Origin: Bradyrhizobiaceae bacterium
GTDB lineage: Bacteria > Pseudomonadota > Alphaproteobacteria > Rhizobiales > Xanthobacteraceae
DNA length: 64,000 nt
Direction: 5' to 3'
Assembly (NCBI GenBank): GCA_020853885.1
Contig: JADYXZ010000008.1
Span: 1-64,000, forward strand
The first letter of the stretch is position 1. Each line of letters starts with the position of its first letter. This document shows positions 51,816 to 59,488 of this stretch, piece by piece. A program made the translations under genes and the position numbers. A model generated the notes under the pieces. It saw only the letters and a program-made list of their open reading frames with translations. It searched no databases and was not told the DNA's origin.

Positions 51816-52695
51816 CCGGCAGGGCAAGCTGAACGCCATGCGCAGCCTGCTGTTCGTGCCCGCCAACAGCGAACGATTCCTGGACAAGGCGCTGTCTCTC
51901 CATCCGAGTGCGTTCGTTCTCGATTTGGAGGACTCCGTCCCCGAGGCCGAGAAGGCCAATGCCCGCGCGCTGCTCGAGCGGTGGGCGCAGCGTTTCGGCG
52001 GCAAGCGCGTATGGGTGCGGATCAACGCCCTCTCCTCGGCGGAGTTTCGGCCCGACGTCGCCGCGGCGCTCCGCATCGGCGCCGAAGGCATTGTGGTGCC
52101 GAAGATCGATGTGCCGAAGGACGCGGCCGAACTCGACCGCGCGCTCGCGGACGAAGAGCGAAACCAGGGCGCCGCCGCCGGCGCCCTCCGCGTCATCCCG
52201 CTGATCGAGAGCGCCGCCGCCGTTTGGCACGCCTACGAGATCGCGACTTCGTCGCCGCGCATGGAAACCCTGTGCTTCGGCGGCGCCCGCGACGGCGACC
52301 TGATGGCCGATCTTGGATGCGACTGGTCCCGCGATGGCGCCGCCATGCTGCATGCGCGCCAGCATACGCTGCTCGCCGCCCGCGCCGCCCGCTGCCGCTA
52401 CCCGCTCGACGGCGTGTTCGCCGACGTTCGCGATCGCGACGGCTTCGAGCGCGACACGCGATTGTCGCGGTCGCTCGGCTACCGCGGCCGCACCGTCGTG
52501 CATCCGTCGCAGATCGAACTGGCCGACAGCATTTACCGGCCGACGCAGGACGAGATCGAACGGAGCCGCCGCGTCGTCGAAGCCTTTGCGGCGGCCGAGG
52601 CCGAGGGACGCGCGACCACCGTTGTCGACAACCGCCTGGTGGATATCGCGATGGCGGCGGCGGCGCGCCGCCTGCTTGAAGAAGCCGAGTCCTGA
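51799..52695 (+). CDS. HpcH/HpaI aldolase/citrate lyase family protein (CitE-like CoA ester lyase)
   Basis: 298 residues from GTG 51799, with GAGGAGCGGC directly upstream; an ATG 13 codons later is an alternative. Cleaves a hydroxyacyl-CoA such as malyl-, citramalyl- or citryl-CoA. Motifs: RSLLFVPANSERFLDKALSL near residue 15, FVLDLEDSVPEAEKANARAL near 38, VWVRINAL near 72, IVVPKIDVPKDAAELD near 97, VIPLIESAAAVWHAYEIATS near 130, CFGGARDGDLMADLG near 157 and RTVVHPSQIELADSIY near 232. Metal Glu and Asp residues are present. It overlaps the CoA-transferase gene by 17 bases. Confidence 0.87.
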   Translation: MKRLDNRQGKLNAMRSLLFVPANSERFLDKALSLHPSAFVLDLEDSVPEAEKANARALLERWAQRFGGKRVWVRINALSSAEFRPDVAAALRIGAEGIVVPKIDVPKDAAELDRALADEERNQGAAAGALRVIPLIESAAAVWHAYEIATSSPRMETLCFGGARDGDLMADLGCDWSRDGAAMLHARQHTLLAARAARCRYPLDGVFADVRDRDGFERDTRLSRSLGYRGRTVVHPSQIELADSIYRPTQDEIERSRRVVEAFAAAEAEGRATTVVDNRLVDIAMAAAARRLLEEAES

Positions 52696-52710
52696 GGAGC
52701 GCAGCCGACG

Positions 52711-53727
52711 ATGGCCGGCATCACGCTGAAGTCCCTCGCCGCCCGCCTCGGCGTCCACCCGTCGCTCATTTCGCGCGTGCTGCGCAACGATCCGAAGGCG
52801 CGGCTTTCGGAAAAGCGCCGCCGCGAAATCCTCGCTGCGGTCAAGGAAAGCGGTTACCGGCCGGACCACGCCGGGCGGGCGCTGCGCAACCGGCGCTCCG
52901 GCATCGTCGCGCTCGCCATTCCCGACATCGCCAATTCCTTCTACGCCGTCCTGTTCCGGGCCGTGGAGGCGGCGGCACAGGCGCAGAACTACAGCGTCGT
53001 GCTCTGCAACACCGACGAGAAAGAGGAAGGCTTCCGGCGCCTGTTCGACACGCTCGGCGCGGGTCACATCGACGGCTGGCTCGTGGCCACCGGGCGCGGC
53101 AGCGACAACTATCTCGACCTGCTCGAAAGCAACAACATCCCGTACCTGCTGCTGAACCGGCGCAGCACGCGCCCCGGCGGCGCCTGGGTCGGTCCCGACG
53201 ACTATCAGACCGGACGGATCGCCGCCGACCACCTCCTCAATCAGGGGCACCGGCAGATCGGATACCTCTCCGCCGACCTCGGCATCGAAAGCATGCGGCG
53301 ACGCTTCGACGGCTTCACCGAAACGTTGCGCGCCCGCGGCGTGGAACTGCCGGACGACCTCGTCATCGCCGGATCCATCAACCGGACCTGGATCCGCGCC
53401 CGCACGGCGAACCTGCTCAAGATGCCGGCGGACAAGCGCCCGACCGCGCTGTTCGTATCGAACGGCCAGTCGCTGTCATGGGTGCTGGCCACGATACGCG
53501 ATCTCGACCTCCGCATCCCGCGCGATCTGTCGATCGTCGGTTACAGCCCGTTCAGCGATCCCGACGTCACGAGCGTCGTCGTGCCGGTGAACGACATCGG
53601 CCGCATTGGAACGGAGTGGCTGATCGAAGCGATCACCGGCACCACCGGCGCCGCGAAAACGCCGATTGAAATCGTCCTGCCGGTCGCCTTTGTCGACCGC
53701 GGAACGACCGCGCCGATCGTGCGATAG
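52711..53727 (+). CDS. LacI-family transcriptional regulator
   Basis: 338 residues. The N-terminal HTH (ITLKSLAARLGVHPSLISRV then LRNDPKARLSEKRRREILAA) and hinge (ESGYRPDHAGRALRNRRSG) precede a periplasmic-binding-type effector domain (VALAIPDIANSFYAVLFRAV, GWLVATGRGSDNYLDLLES, VGPDDYQTGRIAADHLLNQG). The HTH residues HPSLISR read the operator. It should sense the pathway substrate or its CoA ester and control the divergent tct and CoA-transferase operons. Sits 15 bases after the lyase gene. Confidence 0.9.
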   Translation: MAGITLKSLAARLGVHPSLISRVLRNDPKARLSEKRRREILAAVKESGYRPDHAGRALRNRRSGIVALAIPDIANSFYAVLFRAVEAAAQAQNYSVVLCNTDEKEEGFRRLFDTLGAGHIDGWLVATGRGSDNYLDLLESNNIPYLLLNRRSTRPGGAWVGPDDYQTGRIAADHLLNQGHRQIGYLSADLGIESMRRRFDGFTETLRARGVELPDDLVIAGSINRTWIRARTANLLKMPADKRPTALFVSNGQSLSWVLATIRDLDLRIPRDLSIVGYSPFSDPDVTSVVVPVNDIGRIGTEWLIEAITGTTGAAKTPIEIVLPVAFVDRGTTAPIVR

Positions 53728-53829
53728 GAAAATGCCCGCGACCCCGCACCCCCTTGGTGCGGCGCGAAAGGGCGGCTAGCCTGCACTTGGGGGAAGCCAA
53801 CTGACTGCAAGGCTCGGGGTTTCCGACTC

Positions 53830-54849
53830 ATGAAAATCTGCATCTACGGCGCCGGCGCGATCGGCGGCTATCTCGGCGTCCTGCTGAAACAGGCGGGCGC
53901 CGACGTGTCCCTCATTGCGCGCGGCGCGCACCTCAAGGCCATCCAGGCGAACGGCCTCAAGCTCCTGATCGAGGGGCAGGAGAAAGTCGCGAAATTCCCG
54001 GCGACCAGCGACCCCAAGAAACTCGGCCCGCAGGATTACGTCATCGTCGCGCTCAAGGCGCATCAGGCCTGGGAAGTGGCGGAGGACATGCGGCCGCTCT
54101 TCCACAAGGACACCGCCGTCGTCACCGCGCAGAACGGCCTGCCCTGGTGGTACTTCTACGGCTTCGAGGGGCAGTACGCGAACCGGCGCATCGAGAGCGT
54201 CGATCCCGGCGGCCGCCAGTGGGAGGCGATCGGCCCCGAACGCGCCATCGGCTGCACGGTCTATCCCGCGACCGAGGTCGTCGAGCCCGGCGTCGTCAAG
54301 CACATCGACGGCAACAAGTTCGGCCTCGGCGAGCCGACGCGCACGGTCACCCCGCGCGTCGAGGCGCTCTCCAAGATTTTCGAAGCCGCCGGGCTGAAAG
54401 CACCGATCCTGCCGGAAATCCGCAACGACATCTGGCTCAAGCTCTGGGGCAATCTGTGCTTCAACCCGATCTCGGCGCTGACCCACGCGACGCTCGACGT
54501 GGTCGCCACCGAGCCGGGCACACGCAACCTCTCGCGCAACATGATGCTGGAGGCGGAAAAGATCGGCCGCCGCATCGGCGTGCATTTCCGCGTCGACGTC
54601 GACCGGCGCATCAACGGCGCCGCCCGCGTCGGCGCGCACAAGACCTCGATGCTGCAGGACGTGGAGAAAGGCCGCCCGCTCGAGATCGACGCGCTGCTCA
54701 CCTGCGTACAGGAGCTCGGGCGGCTCGCCGAGGTGGAGACCCCGCACATCGACGCGGTGCTTGCGCTCGTGCAGCAGATGGCGCGGGTCAAGGGCCTCTA
54801 TCCGGTTTTCCCGGACCTGCCGGCGGTCGAGGAAGTGGCGGTCGATTGA
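53830..54849 (+). CDS. ketopantoate reductase-like (ApbA/PanE) oxidoreductase
   Basis: 339 residues. NADPH-dependent reductase fold. The N-terminal Rossmann motif is KICIYGAGAIGGYLGVLLKQ, followed by ADVSLIARGAHLKAIQANGL, and YVIVALKAHQAWEVAEDM near residue 73. The C-terminal ApbA_C helical domain has IRNDIWLKLWGNLCFNPISA near 198, with the conserved Lys and Asn, and TSMLQDVEKGRPLEIDALLT near 272. It may be panE of coenzyme A synthesis or a related hydroxyacid enzyme in the preceding CoA-ester pathway. It is separated by 102 bases from the LacI gene. Confidence 0.86.
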   Translation: MKICIYGAGAIGGYLGVLLKQAGADVSLIARGAHLKAIQANGLKLLIEGQEKVAKFPATSDPKKLGPQDYVIVALKAHQAWEVAEDMRPLFHKDTAVVTAQNGLPWWYFYGFEGQYANRRIESVDPGGRQWEAIGPERAIGCTVYPATEVVEPGVVKHIDGNKFGLGEPTRTVTPRVEALSKIFEAAGLKAPILPEIRNDIWLKLWGNLCFNPISALTHATLDVVATEPGTRNLSRNMMLEAEKIGRRIGVHFRVDVDRRINGAARVGAHKTSMLQDVEKGRPLEIDALLTCVQELGRLAEVETPHIDAVLALVQQMARVKGLYPVFPDLPAVEEVAVD

Positions 54850-55024
54850 GGCAATCCCTGCCCGGCGACGGGCGGAAAAGAACGCCGCGCCGGGCGAGCC
54901 CCTCACACTGGGAGCCGACGCGGCCTCTGCGGGTTTTCCCCGGTTGCGGAACCCGCCCGGCTCACCATTTCTTATTGGTTGGCGCCCCTTCTTGCGTGCC
55001 GCCCCCGCCACAGAGGAAGTCCCC

Positions 55025-55540
55025 ATGAGCTCCGCCAAGCCCGAAACGAAGACGCCCCGCCTCGCCACGCCGACCAACCTCGGCGAAAATGCTGTGCGCG
55101 ACCTTACCGGCGCCATCAACGCGCTCCTTGCCGACACCTTCGCGCTCTATATCAAGACCAAGAATTTCCATTGGCACGTCAGCGGCCCGCACTTCCGCGA
55201 CTATCACCTGCTGCTCGACGAGCACGCCGAGCAGATCTTCGCCATGACCGACGTGCTCGCCGAGCGCGTCCGCAAGCTCGGCGGCAATACGCTGCGCTCG
55301 ATCGGCGACATCGCGCGCCACCAGCGCCTCGCCGACAATGACGCGGCCTATGTGGACCCGCAGGACATGCTCGCCGAATTACGCGACGACAACCAGCGCT
55401 TCATCACTGCCATGCGCGAGACCCACGATCTCTGCGACGAGCACGGCGACGTGGCGACCGCGAGCCTCATCGAGAACTTCATCGACGAGGCGGAACGGCG
55501 CGTGTGGTTCCTGTTCGAGGCGGGCCGCCGCGGCCAATAG
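55025..55540 (+). CDS. Dps family ferritin-like protein
   Basis: 171 residues from ATG 55025. Mini-ferritin protecting DNA by binding iron and peroxide. Landmarks: AINALLADTFALYIKTKNFH then WHVSGPHFRDYHLLLDEHAE near residue 43 (ferroxidase His, Asp and Glu), IFAMTDVLAERVRKLGG near 72 and IENFIDEAERRVWFLFEAGR near 145. The N-terminal 25 residues are polar and Lys-containing, as in DNA-binding Dps. A candidate small RNA with its own promoter follows. Confidence 0.92.
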   Translation: MSSAKPETKTPRLATPTNLGENAVRDLTGAINALLADTFALYIKTKNFHWHVSGPHFRDYHLLLDEHAEQIFAMTDVLAERVRKLGGNTLRSIGDIARHQRLADNDAAYVDPQDMLAELRDDNQRFITAMRETHDLCDEHGDVATASLIENFIDEAERRVWFLFEAGRRGQ

Positions 55541-55560
55541 GACGCGGTCCTGCGCCGTCA

Positions 55561-55588
55561 TTGAACCGTCGTGAAGCGCGCCTATATG
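55561..55588 (+). promoter_or_regulatory. promoter-like element of the candidate small RNA
   Basis: TTGAAC at 55561-55566, 16-base spacer and TATATG at 55583-55588. A transcript would begin near 55594, shortly after the dps stop. Confidence 0.45.
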
Positions 55589-55593
55589 GGGTG

Positions 55594-55682
55594 AGAACGC
55601 TCGCGAGGCCGCATCCACGGATGTACTGGAAAGCGCTCGCGGGTAACGGCCCGCCCGGGAGAAATCCCGCGGCGGGTTTTCG
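55594..55682 (+). ncRNA. candidate small RNA downstream of dps
   Basis: About 89 bases between a promoter-like pair and a strong intrinsic terminator. CGCGAG near 55600 can pair with CTCGCG near 55636, enclosing a CATCC/GGATG hairpin, then comes the terminator stem. No coding frame with a ribosome-binding site. Alternatively, it is the 3' UTR of dps. I do not match it to a known RNA family. Confidence 0.45.
55650..55682 (+). terminator. intrinsic terminator
   Basis: CCCGCC ... GGCGGG outer stem with inner GGGA/TCCC around GAAA, followed by TTTT. It ends the candidate small RNA and/or the dps transcript. Confidence 0.8.
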
Positions 55683-55751
55683 TTTCCGGCCGCGTTTGCC
55701 CTTTGCCCGCGTCTGCCCGATGCTGCCGGCGGAAACCCGCCGGGAGCAACC

Positions 55752-56150
55752 ATGACCGAAACGTCCGCACCCGCCGTCGCCGGCCAGCCGCGGCTGATCC
55801 TGCGCCTCGAAGGCGCCGCGCTCTTCGCTGCCGCGCTCTATGCCTATTGGCTTACGGGCACGTCATGGTGGCTGTTCGTGATCCTCTTCTTTGCGCCCGA
55901 CCTGTCTTTCGCCGCCTACCTGGTCAATCCGCGCATCGGCGCCCTCGCCTACAACGCCGTGCACGCAACGATCGGCCCGCTCGCGCTCGCGGCCTATGGC
56001 ATCGCTTTTGGCCCGACGATCCTGATTGCGCTCGCCATGATCTGGGCCGCGCACGTCGGCTTCGACCGCATGCTCGGCTACGGCCTCAAGTATCCGACCG
56101 CGTTCGTGGACACCCACCTCGGCCGCATCGGCTGGCAGAAACCGGCCTAG
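55752..56150 (+). CDS. DUF4260 family membrane protein
   Basis: 132 residues with four predicted helices: GAALFAAALYAYWLTGTSWW, LFVILFFAPDLSFAAYLVN, AVHATIGPLALAAYGIAFG and ILIALAMIWAAHVGFDRMLG. The DUF4260 signature is FAPDLSFAAYLVNPRIGALA and HVGFDRMLGYGLKYP. Function unknown. Its TAG overlaps the stop of the convergent DUF2157 gene in a shared CTAG. RBS GGGAGCAACC precedes the ATG. Confidence 0.9.
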   Translation: MTETSAPAVAGQPRLILRLEGAALFAAALYAYWLTGTSWWLFVILFFAPDLSFAAYLVNPRIGALAYNAVHATIGPLALAAYGIAFGPTILIALAMIWAAHVGFDRMLGYGLKYPTAFVDTHLGRIGWQKPA

Positions 56151-57088
56151 CTGCGCGCCGCGAAATAGTACTTGTTGAAGTGCCACAGCCCGAGCGCGAT
56201 GGCGAGCGCAAGGAGCCCCGCGAGAAAAACCGTGATGGGATCGGCGCCGAAGCGCTCGAACCACTGCGTATAGAAATGAATTGCGCCGAAGATCGCCGCG
56301 ACGTTCACGACCCAGCGCCGGTTCGCCCGCACCGCCCAGATCGCGACGCCGATCAGCGCCACCGCCCATAGAATGCCGAACGGCGCGCGGCCGATCATGA
56401 CTTCCTTTGAAACGACACCAAGCTGCTTGAGTTGCATCAGCCGGTCGCCCCACAGCGACCCGACCCAGAAGCCGAGATTGACGAGCAGCACCGAGACGCG
56501 CGCCGCCATGAGCGCCACCCGCTCATAGGCGGGCGCGACGCGCAGCGAGACCTGATAGGCGACAAGCGCCAGCACGCTGAAGGCCACGACCGTGAGCGCC
56601 GGCTCCTGCACGCCGAGGAGATAGGCCGCATGGAAATAGGCCGTGCGCACGCCGATGCATGACGCGAGCGCCAGCACCGCCCCCGCGATCAGCAAGCTGT
56701 TCTGCGCGACGAGACCACCGGCCGTGAGCACCGCGGCGACGATGAGGAACGACGCCACCGACCCCTTGCCCTCCATCACCACGCCGCCCGCGAACAGGAG
56801 CGCGCCGAGCACGATGCAGATCTGTGCGAACAGCCGCCAATCGTCGCCGAGCCCATGCTGCGCCCAGAGCCCGAGCGCAGCCAACGCAATGCCGAGCGCA
56901 ATCGCGGTCACCGGCGTCGGAACGAGCGCCATCAGGCTGACGGTCACGGCGACCACGCCGAAACCGATCAGGATGCTGAAGGCGAGCGAGCCCACCGAAC
57001 GCTTCGACAGCCGCTTCAGCTTCTCGTATTCGGCCTCGTCGATTTCGCCCGCCTGCCTGAGTTCGTCGAGGTCGAGCAGAACTTTCAT
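56147..57088 (-). CDS. DUF2157 family membrane protein
   Basis: 313 residues with about eight helices and a cytoplasmic N-terminus of 25 residues (LDELRQAGEIDEAEYEKLKR) that is the usual DUF2157 opening, with the following ILIGFGVVAVTVSLMALVPT. Remaining helices include LFAQICIVLGALLFAGGVVM, VSVLLVNLGFWVGSLWG and ILWAVALIGVAIWAVRANRR. No function established. It converges on the DUF4260 gene and precedes no close same-strand gene except atp12 upstream, 30 bases away. Confidence 0.87.
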   Translation of the reverse strand: MKVLLDLDELRQAGEIDEAEYEKLKRLSKRSVGSLAFSILIGFGVVAVTVSLMALVPTPVTAIALGIALAALGLWAQHGLGDDWRLFAQICIVLGALLFAGGVVMEGKGSVASFLIVAAVLTAGGLVAQNSLLIAGAVLALASCIGVRTAYFHAAYLLGVQEPALTVVAFSVLALVAYQVSLRVAPAYERVALMAARVSVLLVNLGFWVGSLWGDRLMQLKQLGVVSKEVMIGRAPFGILWAVALIGVAIWAVRANRRWVVNVAAIFGAIHFYTQWFERFGADPITVFLAGLLALAIALGLWHFNKYYFAARS

Positions 57089-57118
57089 GGAGGCCCCCGG
57101 GGAATTAGCCGGGCGAGA

Positions 57119-57892
57119 TTAGCTGAGTTCGAGCACCTTTGCCGCCGCATCGAACTCCGCGCGGCGCGCAGCGAGCCGGCGTTGCGCCTCGCTGTCTTCG
57201 CCCCACTGGCCCGCATTCCATTGCTCGTCGATGTGCGCGGCGGCCCACGCCTCGTCGGCGGACAGCCGGCCTCGCGCCAGCGCGAGCGCCAGGAGCACCG
57301 AGCCCGTGATCGACGTCGCGGTTGCCAGCGCCGCCAGCGCAAACGGCGGCGCGTAGCGCGCGACTTCCGCGCGGATCGCCTCGACGGAATCTTGCGGCTG
57401 ATCGACGAATGTCACACCCTCCGAGAGCGTGAAGCGCGCACCCAACGTCTCACGCACCCAGTCCAGCACCGGGTCCCAAGCGGCGGTCTGCGCCCCCGCA
57501 AGCTCCGCCGGGCTCCCCGCCCGGTAGCAGATCAGATCGGAGCCCGCGTATTTCGCCGTCTCCGCCGCCACCGCTTCGGCCTCGCCGGCAACGCGGTCGA
57601 TCGCGACATTCACAAGCCGCGTAAGCGGCATCAACGCCGGATCGATCGTCTCCCCGATCGCGTTCCATTCGGCCGCCACCGCTTCCATGAGCGGACGGCT
57701 TGGCGCCGCGAGCGAATTGCGCGCGGGCGTCCGCGCGAGCTTGCCGTCGAGCAGCAGCACGAACTGCCCGTCGCGCTCGCCGATGCTCGCTTCCTTGTAG
57801 AAGCGCTTCGGCAGCGCCGGCCGCATCGCCCGCCGCGCGGCGTCCATCGGATTGCCCGCACCCTGCTCCAGTTCTTCCAGAAGATCGCGCAT
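57119..57892 (-). CDS. ATP12 family F1F0-ATPase assembly chaperone
   Basis: 257 residues, the usual length. ATP12 helps assemble the F1 alpha subunit. Landmarks: PLMEAVAAEWNAIGETIDPA near residue 67, MPLTRLVNVAIDRVAGEAEA near 88, YAGSDLICYRAGSPAELA near 120, AAWDPVLDWVRETLGARFT near 142 and SITGSVLLALALARGRLSAD near 195. Bacterial ATP12 is almost limited to alphaproteobacteria. GGAGGA lies just before the ATG at 57892. Its start overlaps the stop of rluC (ATGA-type), so both are coupled. Confidence 0.88.
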   Translation of the reverse strand: MRDLLEELEQGAGNPMDAARRAMRPALPKRFYKEASIGERDGQFVLLLDGKLARTPARNSLAAPSRPLMEAVAAEWNAIGETIDPALMPLTRLVNVAIDRVAGEAEAVAAETAKYAGSDLICYRAGSPAELAGAQTAAWDPVLDWVRETLGARFTLSEGVTFVDQPQDSVEAIRAEVARYAPPFALAALATATSITGSVLLALALARGRLSADEAWAAAHIDEQWNAGQWGEDSEAQRRLAARRAEFDAAAKVLELS

Positions 57893-58965
57893 CATTCCTC
57901 CGGCGCCTGCTCGATCGGATCGTAGCGCTTCGCGTCGAAGCCGAGGAGATTCCAGCTCTGCTGCATGTGCGGCGGCAAGGGCGCGGTGACGTCGATCGTG
58001 CCCTTCCCGCCCGGATGCGGGATCACGAGCCGCCGCGCCAAGAGATGCAGCCGGTTCTGCATCCCGCCCGGCAGCTCCCAGTTCTCGATATCGAAATACT
58101 TGTCGTCGCCGACGATCGGATGCCCGATCGCGGCGCAATGCGCGCGGAGCTGATGCGTGCGGCCAGTCACCGGCTTGAGCGACAGCCAGGCGAGCTTCTG
58201 CGCGGCGTGATCGACCACCGCGTAATAGGTGACAGCGTGGCTCGCTTCCTTCTCGCCGTGCTTGGCGACGCGCATGCGCTCGCCCCCCGGGCCGCCGCCC
58301 TTGGCGAGAAAACCGGAGATGCGCCCCTGGTGCGGGCGCGGCACGCCGGCGACGAGCGCCCAGTAGATTTTCCGCGCCGAGCGCGAGCGGAACGTCTTCG
58401 CCAGCGCCGCCGCCGCCAGCCGCGTCTTGGCGATGAGCAGGACGCCCGACGTGTCCTTGTCGAGCCGGTGCACGAGCCGCGGCTTCACGCCGTCCTTCGT
58501 GCGTAGCGCCTCGAGCATGCCGTCGACATGCCGCACCGCGCCCGAGCCGCCCTGCACCGCAAGCCCCATCGGCTTGTTCAGCACCAGCACCTCGCGGTCT
58601 TCATAAAGCGTGATCGATTGCAGGAATTCGGCGTCGCTCTTGTTTTTCGTCATTCCGGGGCGCCGCGAAGCGGCAGGCCCGGAACCCATCTGACGCTCGG
58701 CAGCCGAGGACGTTCCGCTTGGTTTCGGGGCCTCGCGACGCTCCGTGTCGCAATCCCGAAATGGCGACATCGGCGGCACGCGCACGCTCTGCCCCGGCGA
58801 AAGCCGCGTGTGCGTCTTCACCCGCCTGCCGTCAACGCGCACCTGCCCGGTGCGCAGGAGCTTCTGCAGATGCCCGAACGGCAGCGCCGGGTAATGTTCC
58901 TTGAACCAGCGGTCGAGGCGCATCCCCGCTTCGTCGGCGTGAACCTTTTTCGTCTCGACCGCCAT
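57892..58965 (-). CDS. RluC/RluD-type pseudouridine synthase with repeat-derived linker
   Basis: 357 residues. Modifies uridines in 23S rRNA. N-terminal S4 domain (GMRLDRWFKEHYPALPFGHL, then LRTGQVRVDGRRVKTHTRL). The catalytic domain has VLVLNKPMGLAVQGGSG near residue 128, KPRLVHRLDKDTSGVLLIAK near 165 with the catalytic Asp in HRLDKDTSG, and KPVTGRTHQLRAHCAAIGHP near 255. Between them, residues about 69-106 are an extra Pro/Ser/Arg-rich linker (ERREAPKPSGTSSAAERQMG) encoded by a genomic repeat. It follows crcB by four bases and overlaps atp12. Confidence 0.9.
   Translation of the reverse strand: MAVETKKVHADEAGMRLDRWFKEHYPALPFGHLQKLLRTGQVRVDGRRVKTHTRLSPGQSVRVPPMSPFRDCDTERREAPKPSGTSSAAERQMGSGPAASRRPGMTKNKSDAEFLQSITLYEDREVLVLNKPMGLAVQGGSGAVRHVDGMLEALRTKDGVKPRLVHRLDKDTSGVLLIAKTRLAAAALAKTFRSRSARKIYWALVAGVPRPHQGRISGFLAKGGGPGGERMRVAKHGEKEASHAVTYYAVVDHAAQKLAWLSLKPVTGRTHQLRAHCAAIGHPIVGDDKYFDIENWELPGGMQNRLHLLARRLVIPHPGGKGTIDVTAPLPPHMQQSWNLLGFDAKRYDPIEQAPEE
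58648..58760. repeat. mobile palindromic repeat inside the rluC coding sequence
   Basis: CGTCATTCCGGGGCGCCGCG at 58649, GCGGCAGGCCCGGAAC at 58669, and a second half toward GGTTTCGGGGCCTCGCGACG with GTCGCAATCCCGAAAT near 58745. The same CGTCATTCCGG opening occurs in the intergenic repeat at 38389. Here it is in frame in rluC. Confidence 0.7.
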
Positions 58966-58968
58966 GCC

Positions 58969-59349
58969 TCATCCAATCGAACGGACGACGAACAGCCCGA
59001 GAAAAATCGCCGCCAGCGACAGCCCGACCGACGCAGCCACATAGGCGACGCTCTGCCCCACCTCGCCGCGCTCGAACAGGAGCGCGAAGTCGAGCGAGAA
59101 GGCGGAGAAGGTCGTGAACCCGCCGAGGATGCCGGTGGTGAGGAACAGCCGCGCGTGCTGCGCCATGCTGCCGTCCTTGAACGCGAACCAGGCGGCGAGC
59201 ACGCCGATCAGGAACGAGCCGACGATATTCACGATCATCGTGCCCCAGGGAAAGTTCAGGCCGAACAGATAGGCGGACAAAAGATTCACGCCGTGCCGGA
59301 GCGCGGCGCCGATCCCGCCGCCGAGGAAAACCAGGAATGTCGCGATCAT
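58969..59349 (-). CDS. crcB: fluoride ion exporter CrcB/FluC
   Basis: 126 residues with four helices: IATFLVFLGGGIGAALRHGV, WGTMIVNIVGSFLIGVLAAW, LFLTTGILGGFTTFSAFSLD and GQSVAYVAASVGLSLAAIFL. The Fluc signature GGFTTFSAFSLD and GxGAxLR with NxxGSFxxG are present, giving a dimeric dual-topology channel. Start of the crcB-rluC-atp12 operon. No fluoride riboswitch is recognisable in the 140 bases upstream. Confidence 0.94.
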   Translation of the reverse strand: MIATFLVFLGGGIGAALRHGVNLLSAYLFGLNFPWGTMIVNIVGSFLIGVLAAWFAFKDGSMAQHARLFLTTGILGGFTTFSAFSLDFALLFERGEVGQSVAYVAASVGLSLAAIFLGLFVVRSIG

Positions 59350-59488
59350 CGAATCGACCCTTGCAGGCGGCGGCCGCGCCGCGTCGAGGTGATACGTGGC
59401 TGCCGCCGGGCCGACAAGCCCGCCGATTGGCGCTTGATCCGTTGGCCTGAAGCCGTTTCACTTCGGTATTCCGAATTGGAGGGGGCGC

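Noticed and set aside
59350-59488. Fluoride riboswitch upstream of crcB
   Set aside because: The conserved GGNGAUGG and pseudoknot bases are not found in either orientation.
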